Of a DNA stretch of 64,000 bases, positions 16,499 to 25,360 are shown in pieces. Source of the DNA: Streptomyces kanamyceticus (GTDB taxonomy: Bacteria; Actinomycetota; Actinomycetes; Streptomycetales; Streptomycetaceae); the NCBI RefSeq assembly GCF_008704495.1, contig NZ_CP023699.1:2666001-2730000 (forward strand). Reading direction: 5' to 3'. The translations under genes and the position numbers were made by a program. Position 1 is the stretch's first letter. Each line of letters begins with the position of its first letter. The notes beneath the pieces were generated by a model that worked only from the letters and a program-made list of their open reading frames with translations, was not told the origin of the DNA and made no database searches.

Positions 16499-19243
16499 TC
16501 AAAGGGGTCGCGTAAGGGACTTCTCGACCTGTTCCGCTCTGGCCAGGTACACGGCCTCCTCGGTCGGCCCGTCGAGCACCGCTGCGATCTCCCCGAGCCG
16601 GGCCAGGGCGCGCACGGTACGGGCGGGAAGGTCCTCTTCCTCGGTGGCCCCGAGCGCGGCGAGCAGCGCGTCGCGGGCCTCCTGGTGCCGCCCGCTGTGG
16701 TGCAGCGCGACGCCGTACGACTCCCAGATCAGCGGCCGCCATCCGGCGACCTCACCTTCGGGAATGGTGTCGAGGCAGCGTGCCGTGTGCCGGGCCGCGG
16801 CCGTGAAGTCGCCTGCGGTCAGGGCGACTTGGGTGGCGTGGTAGTGCTCCAGGGTGGCGGCCGTCGGGTGGTCGATCGCGCGGGCGGTGCGGACGGCGTC
16901 CGCCAGCGCGTCGAGCGCACCGTCCGCGTCGCCGAGGCGCTGGTGGACCAGGCCGACCAGGACGAGGGTGTGGGCGGCGACCTCGGGCGCGACGCGACGC
17001 AGCGGCTCCAGCGAGCCGGTCAGATACGCCTCGGCCCGGGCGAACTGCCCGGTCTCCACGAGCAGCATGCCCATCGTGGCGCGAAGGCGTCCGATGCCCT
17101 CGGCGCTGCCGACCCGCTCGGCGGCGGCGAGGGCGATGCTCAGCGGCAGCTGCCAGCCGGGGTGCGGCCGCCACTGCACCATCGGCCACAGCAGGGCGGC
17201 GACCCGCCAGGTCCGCTCGTCGTCGCCGATCCTGGCGGCTGCGGACACGGCGGCCACCAGCGACTCCTGCTCACCGATGAACCAGGCGAGCGCCGCGTCC
17301 CGGTCCGTGAACTCCGGTACGGGCGGCCAGAGTTCGAAACCGTCGGGCGGCGGCACCGTGCGGTAGCCGCCGGTGTCGAAGACGTCCACGGCGGCGAGCT
17401 GGGCGCGCAGCCAGTGGTCGACGAGGCGCCGGGTGATCGCGTCGGCCTCCTCGGTGCGGGGCAGTCCGCGCGCGTAGAGACGTACGAGGTCGTGCAGGCC
17501 GTAGCGGCCGGGCGCGGTCTCCTGGATCAGGTGCGCGGCGGCGAGCCGGTCCAGGCCCGCGCGGGCCTCGGTGACCAGGACGCCGGCGGCTGCCGCGGCG
17601 GCGTAGGCATCGCTCTCGCGGGTGAAGGAGTGGCCGAGCGCGCCGAGCAGCCCTGCGTCGGCGGGCGCGAGCCGGGCGACGGAGGCGCGCAGGGTGGCCT
17701 CGACTCCGGTGTCCTCGGCGGACAGGAGCGTCAACCGGGCGCCCTCGTCGGCGAGTTCGACGGCCAGGTCGGCGACCGTCCAGTGCCGACGGCCCTTGAG
17801 TCGGGCGGCGGCGATGCGCAGGGCGAGCGGCAGGCCGTCGCACAGCCGGGCCACCTCGCGAACGGCGCGCTCGTCGGAGGCGTCGGGGCCGAGCGCCTCG
17901 GCGAGCAGCAGGGCCGCGTCGTCCTCGTCGAGCACTTCGACGGGGACCGGCGTCGCACAGTCCGAGGCGATGATGGCGTCGAGCCGGGTCCGGCTGGTGA
18001 CGACGGTGGCGCAGCCCGGGCCGCCGGGCAGGAGAGGGCGGACCTGGGCGGAGTCCTTGGCGTTGTCGAGGACGACGAGCAGCCGCCGGTCCTTGACCAG
18101 GGACCGGAACAGAGCCGCCGCGGCGTCGAGCGAGTCGGGCACGGCCGGGGCCTGCACTCCGAGGGCGAGCAGGAACTCCCGGAGGACATCGGCCGGTTGG
18201 GCGGGATCGGTGCCGCTGTGCCCGCGCAGATCGGCGAAGAGCCGGCCGTCGGGGTAGGCGTCGGCGTGCGCGTACGCCCAGTGCACGACCAGCGAGGTCT
18301 TGCCGACCCCGGCGGGTCCCGTGACCAAGGCGATGGGGGTCTCGGTGACGGTGGCGGTGGTGGTCAGCGCGGCGAGTTCGGGGGCGCGGCCGTGGAATCC
18401 GCGGGGCGGGCGCGGCAGCAGGTCGGGGGCGGCCTCGGGGTCCCGCACGAGGGTCCGCCCAGGTGCCTGCCGCGCCGCGGCCCCCTCTTCCCCTCCCGCT
18501 CCGGCCGTCACCTCAAGGACCTCCTCGTACGCCTCTCGCAACACGGGCCCCGGGTCGACGCCCATCGCGTCGGCGAGCTCTTCGCGGGTGCGGTGGTACT
18601 GCTCCAGGGCGTCGGACTGGCGGCCCGCGCGATTCAGCGCCCGGATCAGCGCGGCGATCAGCGGCTCGCGCAGCGGATGTGTCGCGGCCTCCTTGCCGAG
18701 CAGCGCCACCGCCCGGTCGTGCTCGCCGAGCACCGCATAGGTGGCCGCCAGCTGCTCGACCGTGGCGATCCTGCTCTCCTCCAGCGCGTTCGCGGCGGCG
18801 AGCAGTGGGGCGGTGCCGGTGATCCCGCCGAGCGCGGGACCCTGCCACAGGGCCAGGGCCTCGCGCAGCATCAGCGCCGCGTCGGCCGGCTCGCGCTGCC
18901 GCCGGGCCAGCGCGGCCAGGTCCTCGAAACGGCGTACGTCAAGGAGCGTCTCGGGCAGCCGCAGCGCGTACGCCCGCCCCTGCGTGGTCACTTCGACGCC
19001 GTACGCGGCCAGGTCCGTCTCGGCGATCAGCGCGCGCAGCCGTGAGACGTGCCCCTGGATGACGGTGCGCGCGTGCCGCGGCGGCTCGTCCTCCCACAGC
19101 ACCTCGGTGAGCGTGTCGACGGAGACGGCGGCCGGCGCGCGCAGCAACAACATGGCGAGCAGACTCCGCCGCTTGACGGGCCCGAGCGGCACGGGCCCCG
19201 CCCCGTCGTTGATCGCCACGGTTCCGAGGAGCTGGAACTCCAT
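16499..19243 (-). CDS. AfsR/SARP-type regulator with NB-ARC and TPR domains
   Basis: A 914-residue regulator. An OmpR-like winged helix (~1-95) is followed by a bacterial transcriptional activation domain (~100-245), an NB-ARC ATPase with Walker A GPAGVGKTS near residue 315 and 'LLVVLDNAK' for Walker B, then TPR-like helical repeats to the end. ATG 19243 begins MEFQLLGTVAINDG, the usual start of the DNA-binding domain; the ~80 codons upstream of it are not protein-like. Regulators of this build activate specialised-metabolite or stress genes after binding ATP and a ligand. Its targets are not obvious here: the neighbours are a lipoprotein gene and fatty-acyl catabolic genes. Confidence 0.9.
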   Translation of the reverse strand: MEFQLLGTVAINDGAGPVPLGPVKRRSLLAMLLLRAPAAVSVDTLTEVLWEDEPPRHARTVIQGHVSRLRALIAETDLAAYGVEVTTQGRAYALRLPETLLDVRRFEDLAALARRQREPADAALMLREALALWQGPALGGITGTAPLLAAANALEESRIATVEQLAATYAVLGEHDRAVALLGKEAATHPLREPLIAALIRALNRAGRQSDALEQYHRTREELADAMGVDPGPVLREAYEEVLEVTAGAGGEEGAAARQAPGRTLVRDPEAAPDLLPRPPRGFHGRAPELAALTTTATVTETPIALVTGPAGVGKTSLVVHWAYAHADAYPDGRLFADLRGHSGTDPAQPADVLREFLLALGVQAPAVPDSLDAAAALFRSLVKDRRLLVVLDNAKDSAQVRPLLPGGPGCATVVTSRTRLDAIIASDCATPVPVEVLDEDDAALLLAEALGPDASDERAVREVARLCDGLPLALRIAAARLKGRRHWTVADLAVELADEGARLTLLSAEDTGVEATLRASVARLAPADAGLLGALGHSFTRESDAYAAAAAAGVLVTEARAGLDRLAAAHLIQETAPGRYGLHDLVRLYARGLPRTEEADAITRRLVDHWLRAQLAAVDVFDTGGYRTVPPPDGFELWPPVPEFTDRDAALAWFIGEQESLVAAVSAAARIGDDERTWRVAALLWPMVQWRPHPGWQLPLSIALAAAERVGSAEGIGRLRATMGMLLVETGQFARAEAYLTGSLEPLRRVAPEVAAHTLVLVGLVHQRLGDADGALDALADAVRTARAIDHPTAATLEHYHATQVALTAGDFTAAARHTARCLDTIPEGEVAGWRPLIWESYGVALHHSGRHQEARDALLAALGATEEEDLPARTVRALARLGEIAAVLDGPTEEAVYLARAEQVEKSLTRPL

Positions 19244-19300
19244 GTACGTGCACTCTCCAGGCGGGCTGACGGGAACGGAAGGACGAGGATAGCGAGCATA

Positions 19301-19320
19301 TCGCCAGGGGTTACTGGCGA
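19301..19320. promoter_or_regulatory. Inverted repeat upstream of the AfsR-type gene
   Basis: TCGCCAG-GGGTTA-CTGGCGA has perfect 7-bp arms, 58-77 bp before the regulator start. It may be an operator in the regulator promoter or a weak hairpin after the upstream acyl-CoA dehydrogenase operon. No U-tract follows, which favours the operator reading. Confidence 0.4.
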
Positions 19321-19354
19321 GTTCGCGCGCTTTGTGGCGATTGGCGGCCCTGGT

Positions 19355-19394
19355 GATCCGGTCAGGCTGATCCGGCCAGGGGGATCCCGTCAGG
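19355..19394. repeat. Threefold ~14-bp tandem repeat at an operon 3' end
   Basis: The motif GATCCGGTCAGG and close variants occur three times at ~14-15-bp spacing, overlapping the stop codon of the acyl-CoA dehydrogenase at 19390. It resembles the other short slippage-type repeats in this window. Confidence 0.5.
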
Positions 19395-20487
19395 GTGTGG
19401 TGGTGAGGGCGGGCCAGAGAGTGGCAGCGGTGAGAGGGCGGGCCAGGCAGTGTGCCCAGTGGGTCTCGTCGCCGTCCTCGTCGCGCCAGGACCACAGCCG
19501 GGTGGTGGCGAGGTGGAGCGGGTGGAGCCGGGTCATGCCGATGGCGCCGTGGAGCTGGTGGGCGATGCGGGCGATCTCGGCAGCCGAGGCGGACGCCTGG
19601 GTCTTGGCCGCGGCGACGGTGAGCCGTACGGCAGGGCCGCCGGTGTCCAGCGGGACGGCGGCGGCCCGGACGGCGGCGCGCACCAGTGCGGCTTCCTCGA
19701 TCAGCCGTGCCTCTTCCTGCTTGACGGCCTGGAAGTGGCTGAGCGGACGGCCGAACTGGGTGCGGGCGGTGGTGTGGGCGACCGTCAGGTCGACGCAGCG
19801 TTCGGCGGCTCCGGCGATCAGGGCGGCGCGGGCCAGGGCCGCGCGGAGCCGGGCCTCGTCGAGCAGTTCGGGGGCGATCCGGCGAACCTGTGCGGCGGGA
19901 ACCTCCAGGGCGGCGAGGTGCAGGTCGTCGCGGGGTTCCTCGGCGAGGTTGCCGCCGGGGGCGAGGTCGGCCAGGTCGGGGGTGAGGGTGAACAGGACGG
20001 GGCCGAAGGGGGCGGCGGCCAGGACGACCACCGCGGTGGCGGCGCGCCCCCAGGGGACGCGGGGCAGGGTGCCGGTGACCAGCAGGGTGTCGTCTTCGCC
20101 CAGGCAGCCGGCCGAGCCTACGGGGGAATCGGCCGGGTGTGCGTAGCGGATCGTCAGCTCGGGGGCGATGGCGTAGCTGAGCGGTCCTTCGGGGACGGGG
20201 AGTCCGGCGCGGCGCAGCAGGGGGCGGGCGACCAGGGCGGTCTCGGCGAGGGGGGCGGGGACGGCGCGGCGTCCGGCTTCCTGTGCGGCGGCGAGGAGTT
20301 CGGCGGTGGAGGCGTCCTCGGAGGGGAGGGTCACGGCGTCGGGGGCGGTGGGGTTGGTGACGGTGGCGATGGCGTCCGCATCGGCGTAGAAGGCGGTGGT
20401 GTCGTAGGCGTCGGCGGGAATGACCGGGGTGCTGGTGTCGATCGTGTGGGTGTTGACCGTGTGGGTGTCGATCGTTCGGGTGTTCAT
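19390..20487 (-). CDS. Acyl-CoA dehydrogenase-like subunit (divergent)
   Basis: 365 residues of the acyl-CoA dehydrogenase fold. The FAD/substrate region 'RTQFGRPLSHFQAVKQEEARL' and 'HQLHGAIGMTRLHPLHLATT' are recognisable, but the usual C-terminal catalytic/FAD segment 'GTNEI' is absent. This matches the second subunit of heteromeric dehydrogenases (FadE28/29, ChsE type) rather than a self-sufficient enzyme. The ATG overlaps the stop of the upstream partner gene by 4 bp. Residues 1-20 are Thr/His/Asn/Asp repeats (NTRTIDTHTVNTHTIDT) from a tandem DNA repeat. Confidence 0.8.
   Translation of the reverse strand: MNTRTIDTHTVNTHTIDTSTPVIPADAYDTTAFYADADAIATVTNPTAPDAVTLPSEDASTAELLAAAQEAGRRAVPAPLAETALVARPLLRRAGLPVPEGPLSYAIAPELTIRYAHPADSPVGSAGCLGEDDTLLVTGTLPRVPWGRAATAVVVLAAAPFGPVLFTLTPDLADLAPGGNLAEEPRDDLHLAALEVPAAQVRRIAPELLDEARLRAALARAALIAGAAERCVDLTVAHTTARTQFGRPLSHFQAVKQEEARLIEEAALVRAAVRAAAVPLDTGGPAVRLTVAAAKTQASASAAEIARIAHQLHGAIGMTRLHPLHLATTRLWSWRDEDGDETHWAHCLARPLTAATLWPALTTTP
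20435..20487. repeat. 30-bp tandem repeat at the 5' end of an acyl-CoA dehydrogenase gene
   Basis: A 30-bp unit containing GTGTCGATCGT and GTGTGGGTGTT is followed by a second, partly diverged copy that runs into the start codon. The copies encode the Thr/Asn/His-rich N-terminus. The unit length keeps frame. Confidence 0.7.
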
Positions 20488-21671
20488 GAGTGCTGCTCCA
20501 GACCGCGAGTGATGATGCCGCGAAGGATTTCGTTGGTGCCGCCGCGCAGCGTGTAGCCGGGGCTGTGCAGCAGGGCGAAGGCGAGCAGTTCGGGGTGACT
20601 CCCCGGGGTGGCGTACGGATCGGCCGGGGTCGGCAGGATGCTGCGGACGGTGTCGACGAGCGTGCCTTCCAGGCGGGTGCCGAGGTCCTTGACCAGGGCG
20701 GCCTGGGTGTCGGGCGAGGCTCCGGCGTCCAGGGCCGCGGCCACCCCGAGGGACAGCTGGCGGAGGCTGAGGAGACGGGCCGTCAGGATGCCTACCTGGG
20801 TGAGCTGTTCGGCCGTGGCGCGCCGCTGCTCCAGTTCGCGCAGCAGGGAGACCAGCAGGGGGAAGGTGGACAGGTAGCGTTCAGGACCGCTGCGTTCGAA
20901 GGCGAGTTCGCCGGTGACCTGCTGCCAGCCGTCGCCCCGCCGCCCGAGCAGCATGCCGTCCGGGACGTCGACGCCTTCGAGGTGGACGGCGTTGAAGCGG
21001 TGCTCGCCGCTCATCAGGCGGATCGGCTCGACGCGTACGCCAGGGGCGCGCAGGTCGACGATGAACTGGCTGAGCCCTGCGTGCCTGTCCTCGGCGTCGT
21101 CGGTGCGCGCGAGGACGATGGCGTAGTCGTTGACGTGAGCGCCGCCGGTCCACATCTTGGTGCCGGTCAACCGCCAGCCGTCGGCGGTGCGTTCGGCGCG
21201 GGTGGCGACCGAGGCGAGGTCGGAACCGCTGCTCTTCTCGCTCATGCCGATGGAGAAGAAGCACTGCCCGGCGGCGATCCTCGGCAGGAAGAAGCGGCGC
21301 TGTTCCTCGGTGCCGTGCTGGAGGACGGAAGGACCGGCCTGTCGGTCGGAGACCCAGTGGGCGCTCACCGGGGCACCTGCGGCAAGGAGTTCCTCGATCA
21401 CCACGTAACGCTCCAGGAAGCCGCGGCCCGCGCCGCCGTACTCGGTGGGCAGGGCCATGCCGACCCAGCCGCGCTCGGCGAGGCGACGGCTGAAGCCGGG
21501 ATCCCAGCCGGCCAGCCAGGAGTCGGGGCGGCCGAGGACGGTGCCGCGGGCACGCTCCTCGTCGAGGAAGGCGCGGACCTCGCCGCGGAGGCGGCGGGCC
21601 GATTCGGGCAGGGCGACATCGGGGAAGGCGACCGGTGAAGGCATCGAGGGTGACGACATCGAAGGGGACAT
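20484..21671 (-). CDS. Acyl-CoA dehydrogenase
   Basis: A 395-residue FAD enzyme introducing an alpha-beta double bond into an acyl-CoA. It shows 'GMSEKSSGSDLASVATRAER' (FAD-binding loop), 'TGTKMWTGGAHVNDYAIV' and the C-terminal 'LRGGTNEILRGIITRGL' with the Glu position used as catalytic base in many members. It probably forms a heteromeric complex with the next gene, to which it is translationally coupled. The N-terminus MSPSMSSPSMPSP is a short repeat; a methionine inside it is an alternative start. The acyl group oxidised is unknown. Confidence 0.87.
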   Translation of the reverse strand: MSPSMSSPSMPSPVAFPDVALPESARRLRGEVRAFLDEERARGTVLGRPDSWLAGWDPGFSRRLAERGWVGMALPTEYGGAGRGFLERYVVIEELLAAGAPVSAHWVSDRQAGPSVLQHGTEEQRRFFLPRIAAGQCFFSIGMSEKSSGSDLASVATRAERTADGWRLTGTKMWTGGAHVNDYAIVLARTDDAEDRHAGLSQFIVDLRAPGVRVEPIRLMSGEHRFNAVHLEGVDVPDGMLLGRRGDGWQQVTGELAFERSGPERYLSTFPLLVSLLRELEQRRATAEQLTQVGILTARLLSLRQLSLGVAAALDAGASPDTQAALVKDLGTRLEGTLVDTVRSILPTPADPYATPGSHPELLAFALLHSPGYTLRGGTNEILRGIITRGLEQHS

Positions 21672-21703
21672 GGTTCATTCGCTCCGGGTAGGTGAATTAA
21701 CTT

Positions 21704-21734
21704 ACTGTCAGGGCCAATTGACTGTTCGTCAGGG
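21704..21734. promoter_or_regulatory. Possible operator upstream of the acyl-CoA dehydrogenase operon
   Basis: ACTGTCAGGG (21704-21713) and ACTGTTCGTCAGGG (21721-21734) are related direct repeats in the 70-bp gap before the operon start at 21671. The sequence is unusually AT-rich for this genome (GTGAATTAACTTAC), as promoters often are. Low confidence. Confidence 0.3.
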
Positions 21735-21741
21735 ATGCCGA

Positions 21742-22935
21742 TCAGCCCGCGGGGTGCAGCAGGGAAGGGTCGAAACCCGCTTCGCGCAGCACCTCATCGG
21801 TGTGCTGGCCGATGGCAGGGCAGGGCCGTAGCTCCGGGTCCGGGTCGGCCGAGTAGCGGACCGGGCGGCCGATCACCCGGTAGGGGCCCTCGGTGGGGTG
21901 CTCGGCCTCGCGCAGCAGGCCGCCCTCCTGGGCGTAGGCGGTGGTGGCGGCGGACTCCAGGTCGAGTACGGGGGCGGCGGCGATGCCCGCCCGGTCGCAG
22001 AACTCCTGCCACTCGGCGCTGGTGTGCAGCGGTGTCAGCTCCTCGAGCAGCGGATAGAACTGGTCGGCGTTGCGGGCCCGTTCGGGTCCGGTGGCGAAGC
22101 GCGGGTCGGCGGCCAGTTCGGGGCGGTCGACGTAGGCGGTGAAGTCCCGCCAGTTGCGGTCGCTGTGCGGCAGGATGCACATCCAGCCGTCGGCGGTGCG
22201 CAGGGCGCGGCGCCGCGGACTGAGCGAGCGGGCCGAGCCGAACGCGCCATCGGCCTCAAGGGCGGCCGCGCCCAGGTGCTCGACCAGGTTGAAGGCGAGC
22301 ATGGTGTCGGCCATGGGGACCTCGATGTGCTGTCCGGTGCCGCCGTGCTCCCGGTAGTGCAGCGCGGCCAGGACAGACTGGGCGATCTGCATGCCGCAGA
22401 TCTTGTCGGCGAGCACGGTGGGCACGTAGTGGGGCTGGCCGGAGACCTGGTGGTTGAGCCAGACCAGGCCGCTGGCCGCCTGGATGATGTCGTCGTAGGC
22501 GGCGTGGGTGCCGTAGCGGCTGTCGCTGCGGAAACCCTGGGCGTTGGCGTAGATCAGGCCGGGGTTGACGGCCGCGACCGCGTCGTAGCCGAGGCGGAGC
22601 TTCGCCAGGGCCTGCGGGCGCAGGTTGGTGATGAAGACGTCGGCGGTGCGCAGCAGGGCGAGCAGGGCGTCGCGGCCGTGCGGGGCCTTGAGGTCGATGG
22701 CGGCGCCGCGCTTGTTGCGGTTCAGGTTGAGCGCAGGGCCGCCCATGCCGGGGTGGCGCCGTGGCGGGTAGTGACGCGTCATGTCGCCGGTGGGCGGTTC
22801 GACCTTGATCACGTCCGCGCCCAGGTCGCCGAGCTGTTGGGCGGCGTACGGGGCCATGATCACGCTGGCCAGTTCGATGACGCGGACTCCGGCGAGGAGC
22901 CCGCGGCCGGACGGGCCGCTCGGCTTTTCGGACAT
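21742..22935 (-). CDS. CaiB/BaiF-type class III CoA-transferase
   Basis: A 397-residue CoA-transferase that would move CoA between carboxylic acids. The start 'LLAGVRVIELASVIMAPYAAQQLGDLGADVIKVEPP' is the canonical family N-terminus. The catalytic Asp is likely in 'THAAYDDIIQAASG', and 'GTGQHIEVPMADTMLA' follows. It has the usual length. It lies upstream of the acyl-CoA dehydrogenase pair on the same strand and would activate the acid that the dehydrogenases then oxidise. Confidence 0.88.
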   Translation of the reverse strand: MSEKPSGPSGRGLLAGVRVIELASVIMAPYAAQQLGDLGADVIKVEPPTGDMTRHYPPRRHPGMGGPALNLNRNKRGAAIDLKAPHGRDALLALLRTADVFITNLRPQALAKLRLGYDAVAAVNPGLIYANAQGFRSDSRYGTHAAYDDIIQAASGLVWLNHQVSGQPHYVPTVLADKICGMQIAQSVLAALHYREHGGTGQHIEVPMADTMLAFNLVEHLGAAALEADGAFGSARSLSPRRRALRTADGWMCILPHSDRNWRDFTAYVDRPELAADPRFATGPERARNADQFYPLLEELTPLHTSAEWQEFCDRAGIAAAPVLDLESAATTAYAQEGGLLREAEHPTEGPYRVIGRPVRYSADPDPELRPCPAIGQHTDEVLREAGFDPSLLHPAG

Positions 22936-22971
22936 CTTCTGGTGCCTCCTGGGGTATCGAGGGGGGAGCGC

Positions 22972-24432
22972 TCAGCGCCACTGAAGAGCGGCGGACCCGA
23001 GCGGGGACCGCCGACCGGCCTGAGGGACCGTGCGCCCGCTGTACGCGAACGGCGTCGCCGGTTCGATGAGCGGGCCGAAGTCGGTCTGGGTCGTGGACAG
23101 TTCCGCGAACGGGGCACGCCCCGGCCTGGGCAGGTCGAGTACGTCCTCCCTTGCCAGCAGCCCCAGTTCCTGAACCCAGTGACACACCCCGGCCAAGGTC
23201 ACGCGGATCCGCCAGGAGCCGCCCTCCGTCGCACGTCGGCGCAGGACGGTTGCCACGGCGGCGGCCCCGAGGTAGGCGGCGAGGTAGTCATTGAGCAGGT
23301 ACGTCGGCGGCAGCGACGGCCGGTCGGTCCACTCCTCGACGGCGAATCCGGTGGCGGAGCAGGCGAGTTGGTCGAATCCGCCGCGTTCGCCCCAGGGACC
23401 TTCGGCGCCCCAGGCGTGGTATTCGAGAGTGATGAGTCCGGGTCGCCGCCGGACGAGCTCCTCGGTCGACGCCCCGTGCCGGGCGAGTCCCCGGTAGGCG
23501 TGCACGAAGACGTCCGCTTCCTGGAGCACGTCGTGGAAGGCCGCACGGTCGCGACCGTCGCGCAGATCGCAGTAGGCGTTGCGCTTGCCGCCGCCGGTCA
23601 TCGCGATCATCGGGATCGGGTCGGGGCGGTCGGGACGCGACAGGTGCAGCACGTCGGCGCCGAACTGGGCGAGCAGCCGCGCCCCGACGGGACCCGCGAT
23701 GACGTGGGTGAGATCGAGCACCCGTACGCCCGCGAGCGCCTCGTCGGCCTCGCCGATCGGCTCCAGGGGCCGGACAGGGCCGTCACCGACGCGGTCGATC
23801 TCGACGACCGGGCGCCGCGCGACGTACCGCCCGGCGGGGTGCGCGAGCCACTCGTCCCGACCGCGCACCACGCAGGCGACGCCGCCTCGCGCGCAGATGG
23901 CCTCCTCCAGCGTGAAGGCGTCCCAACGGGCCGCGGCCCGCGCGATCCCCACCTTGTCGGGCTCGCACCTCAGCACGGACTGGACCGCGTCCCGCAGATG
24001 CGGATAGGTGGTGATGACGAAAATCCACCGGCCGTCGCGTGCCCGGTAGAAGTCGTTGTTGCCGAGCAGCGTCGGATCGTCGAGGAGAGTGCCGAGGGGG
24101 CGCCCCGAGAGCGTCGTGTGATAGGTCGCCATGAGCTGGTCGATCGCGGCTCCGGCCTGCACCCGAACCCTCTGGTGCGGGTGGCCGCGATACTCACCGA
24201 CCGCCGCCGCCTGCCGCCCGAAGACCCCGATCGCGGCGGACATGGCATCGGCGAGGCGGTGCACGGAGGGCACCAGGGGATCGGCTCCGACGACGGTGAT
24301 GTCCTCGGCGCCCCGGGCCGGATCGGGGTCACCGAGGGCGTGCAACAGCCGGGAGACGATCTCGCCGGAGGACGTCAGCGGCGCCGTAGACACCGCCGCC
24401 GCCGCGGTCGTGGTCAGCATGTTCGAAGTCAT
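22972..24432 (-). CDS. CaiB/BaiF-type CoA-transferase with extra N-terminal domain
   Basis: 486 residues. The canonical CaiB N-terminal motif (LAGVRVLDLTHVIAGPVGAR) appears only after ~225 residues. It is preceded by a segment resembling the C-terminal half of the same family (NDFYRARDGRWIFVITTYPH), so the order looks permuted or like a partial tandem fusion. A catalytic Asp candidate is in 'RGGFDQLACSATGF'. Together with the neighbouring 397-residue transferase it could form a heteromeric enzyme. A perfect 18-bp palindrome lies 40 bp upstream. Substrate unknown. Confidence 0.78.
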   Translation of the reverse strand: MTSNMLTTTAAAAVSTAPLTSSGEIVSRLLHALGDPDPARGAEDITVVGADPLVPSVHRLADAMSAAIGVFGRQAAAVGEYRGHPHQRVRVQAGAAIDQLMATYHTTLSGRPLGTLLDDPTLLGNNDFYRARDGRWIFVITTYPHLRDAVQSVLRCEPDKVGIARAAARWDAFTLEEAICARGGVACVVRGRDEWLAHPAGRYVARRPVVEIDRVGDGPVRPLEPIGEADEALAGVRVLDLTHVIAGPVGARLLAQFGADVLHLSRPDRPDPIPMIAMTGGGKRNAYCDLRDGRDRAAFHDVLQEADVFVHAYRGLARHGASTEELVRRRPGLITLEYHAWGAEGPWGERGGFDQLACSATGFAVEEWTDRPSLPPTYLLNDYLAAYLGAAAVATVLRRRATEGGSWRIRVTLAGVCHWVQELGLLAREDVLDLPRPGRAPFAELSTTQTDFGPLIEPATPFAYSGRTVPQAGRRSPLGSAALQWR

Positions 24433-24471
24433 GCCGGGATGCTCGTTCCCGGCACGGCAGGAGCACCCAGA

Positions 24472-24489
24472 TTCACGGATATCCGTGAA
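24472..24489. promoter_or_regulatory. Perfect 18-bp palindrome, probable IclR operator
   Basis: TTCACGGATATCCGTGAA is a perfect palindrome 40-57 bp upstream of the CoA-transferase start and 55 bp downstream of the IclR-family gene. Size and symmetry suit an IclR-type dimer. It probably controls the CoA-transferase/acyl-CoA dehydrogenase genes. Confidence 0.6.
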
Positions 24490-24544
24490 CGGATGCGAAG
24501 GTCACGCCCACCTCTCCTAAATGCCCCCCCTAGACGTACCCCCC

Positions 24545-25282
24545 CTAGATGTGTCCCTCCTGGATGTGCGCGAGGAGCCGGGCCGCCGCCCGGTCCAGAC
24601 TCAGCCGCTCCGAGCGGCCGCGACGCCGGTGCATGAGCACGAGGGCGCCCGTGACGACGGACCCTTCGGTGACGGGGATCGCGAGCGCGCTGACCTCGGG
24701 ATCGGCCAGCCCCTCGCTGCGACTGATCCGCGACGCACGGATAGCCGGAAGAACACGGCGGAACTCGGCGACCGCCTCGGGATCATGGCGGGCGAGCTCG
24801 TCGAGCAGCCCGCGACGCTCCGACTCGTCGGTAAAGGCCAGCAGTAGACGGCCCGCGGCGGTACGCAGCAACGGCCGGGCCACATGCTCGTCGGCGAGCG
24901 GCACGAGGCGCGGAATCTCGTCCTCGCCACCGCGCGCGAGGTGCACGGCGTCGAGCCCGACCCGCACCGTGAGCAGCACCGGGGTGCCCGCGACGCGGCT
25001 CAGTTCGTCGAGCTCGGCCTGACTGATCCGCGGGACGACCCGCCCGGCGATGAGGTTGAGGACGTGCGGGGCGGGCCCGAGCCTGAAGCGCCCGTGCTGT
25101 TCCAGCAGGAAACCGGTCGCGACAAGGCCGTTGACCAAATCCTGCACCGAACTCGCCGGCGCCCCGACCGCCCGCGCCAACTCGGCCACGGTCACTCCGC
25201 CCGACGCCCGAGCGGCGGCCTCCAGGATCCAAGCGACCCGGTCCACCGTACGGTGCCGCCGCCGTCGGCCGTGCTCGCTCAT
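24545..25282 (-). CDS. IclR-family transcriptional regulator
   Basis: About 245 residues from ATG 25282, which has GGGG six bases upstream; an in-frame start at 25357 would add 25 unstructured residues. The N-terminal winged HTH contains 'RASGGVTVAELARAVGAPAS', followed by the IclR effector domain (GTPVLLTVRVGLDAVHLARG, 'RPLLRTAAGRLLLAF', 'ALAIPVTEGSVVTGALVL'). It is the distal gene of the acyl-CoA catabolic cluster and probably its pathway-specific regulator. A 15-bp tandem duplication (CCCCCCCTAGA) straddles its stop codon. Confidence 0.88.
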   Translation of the reverse strand: MSEHGRRRRHRTVDRVAWILEAAARASGGVTVAELARAVGAPASSVQDLVNGLVATGFLLEQHGRFRLGPAPHVLNLIAGRVVPRISQAELDELSRVAGTPVLLTVRVGLDAVHLARGGEDEIPRLVPLADEHVARPLLRTAAGRLLLAFTDESERRGLLDELARHDPEAVAEFRRVLPAIRASRISRSEGLADPEVSALAIPVTEGSVVTGALVLMHRRRGRSERLSLDRAAARLLAHIQEGHI

Positions 25283-25360
25283 GTTGCCCCACCTCGTCTG
25301 TCTGGCAGACCGAGCGCCTGACGCCCCATCAGGATGTGCGTCACGTGCGTCGTTCATGCG

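Noticed and set aside
21898..24636. 900-codon plus-strand open frame across two CoA-transferase genes
   Set aside because: Composition of a shadow frame; both minus-strand genes carry family motifs and proper starts.
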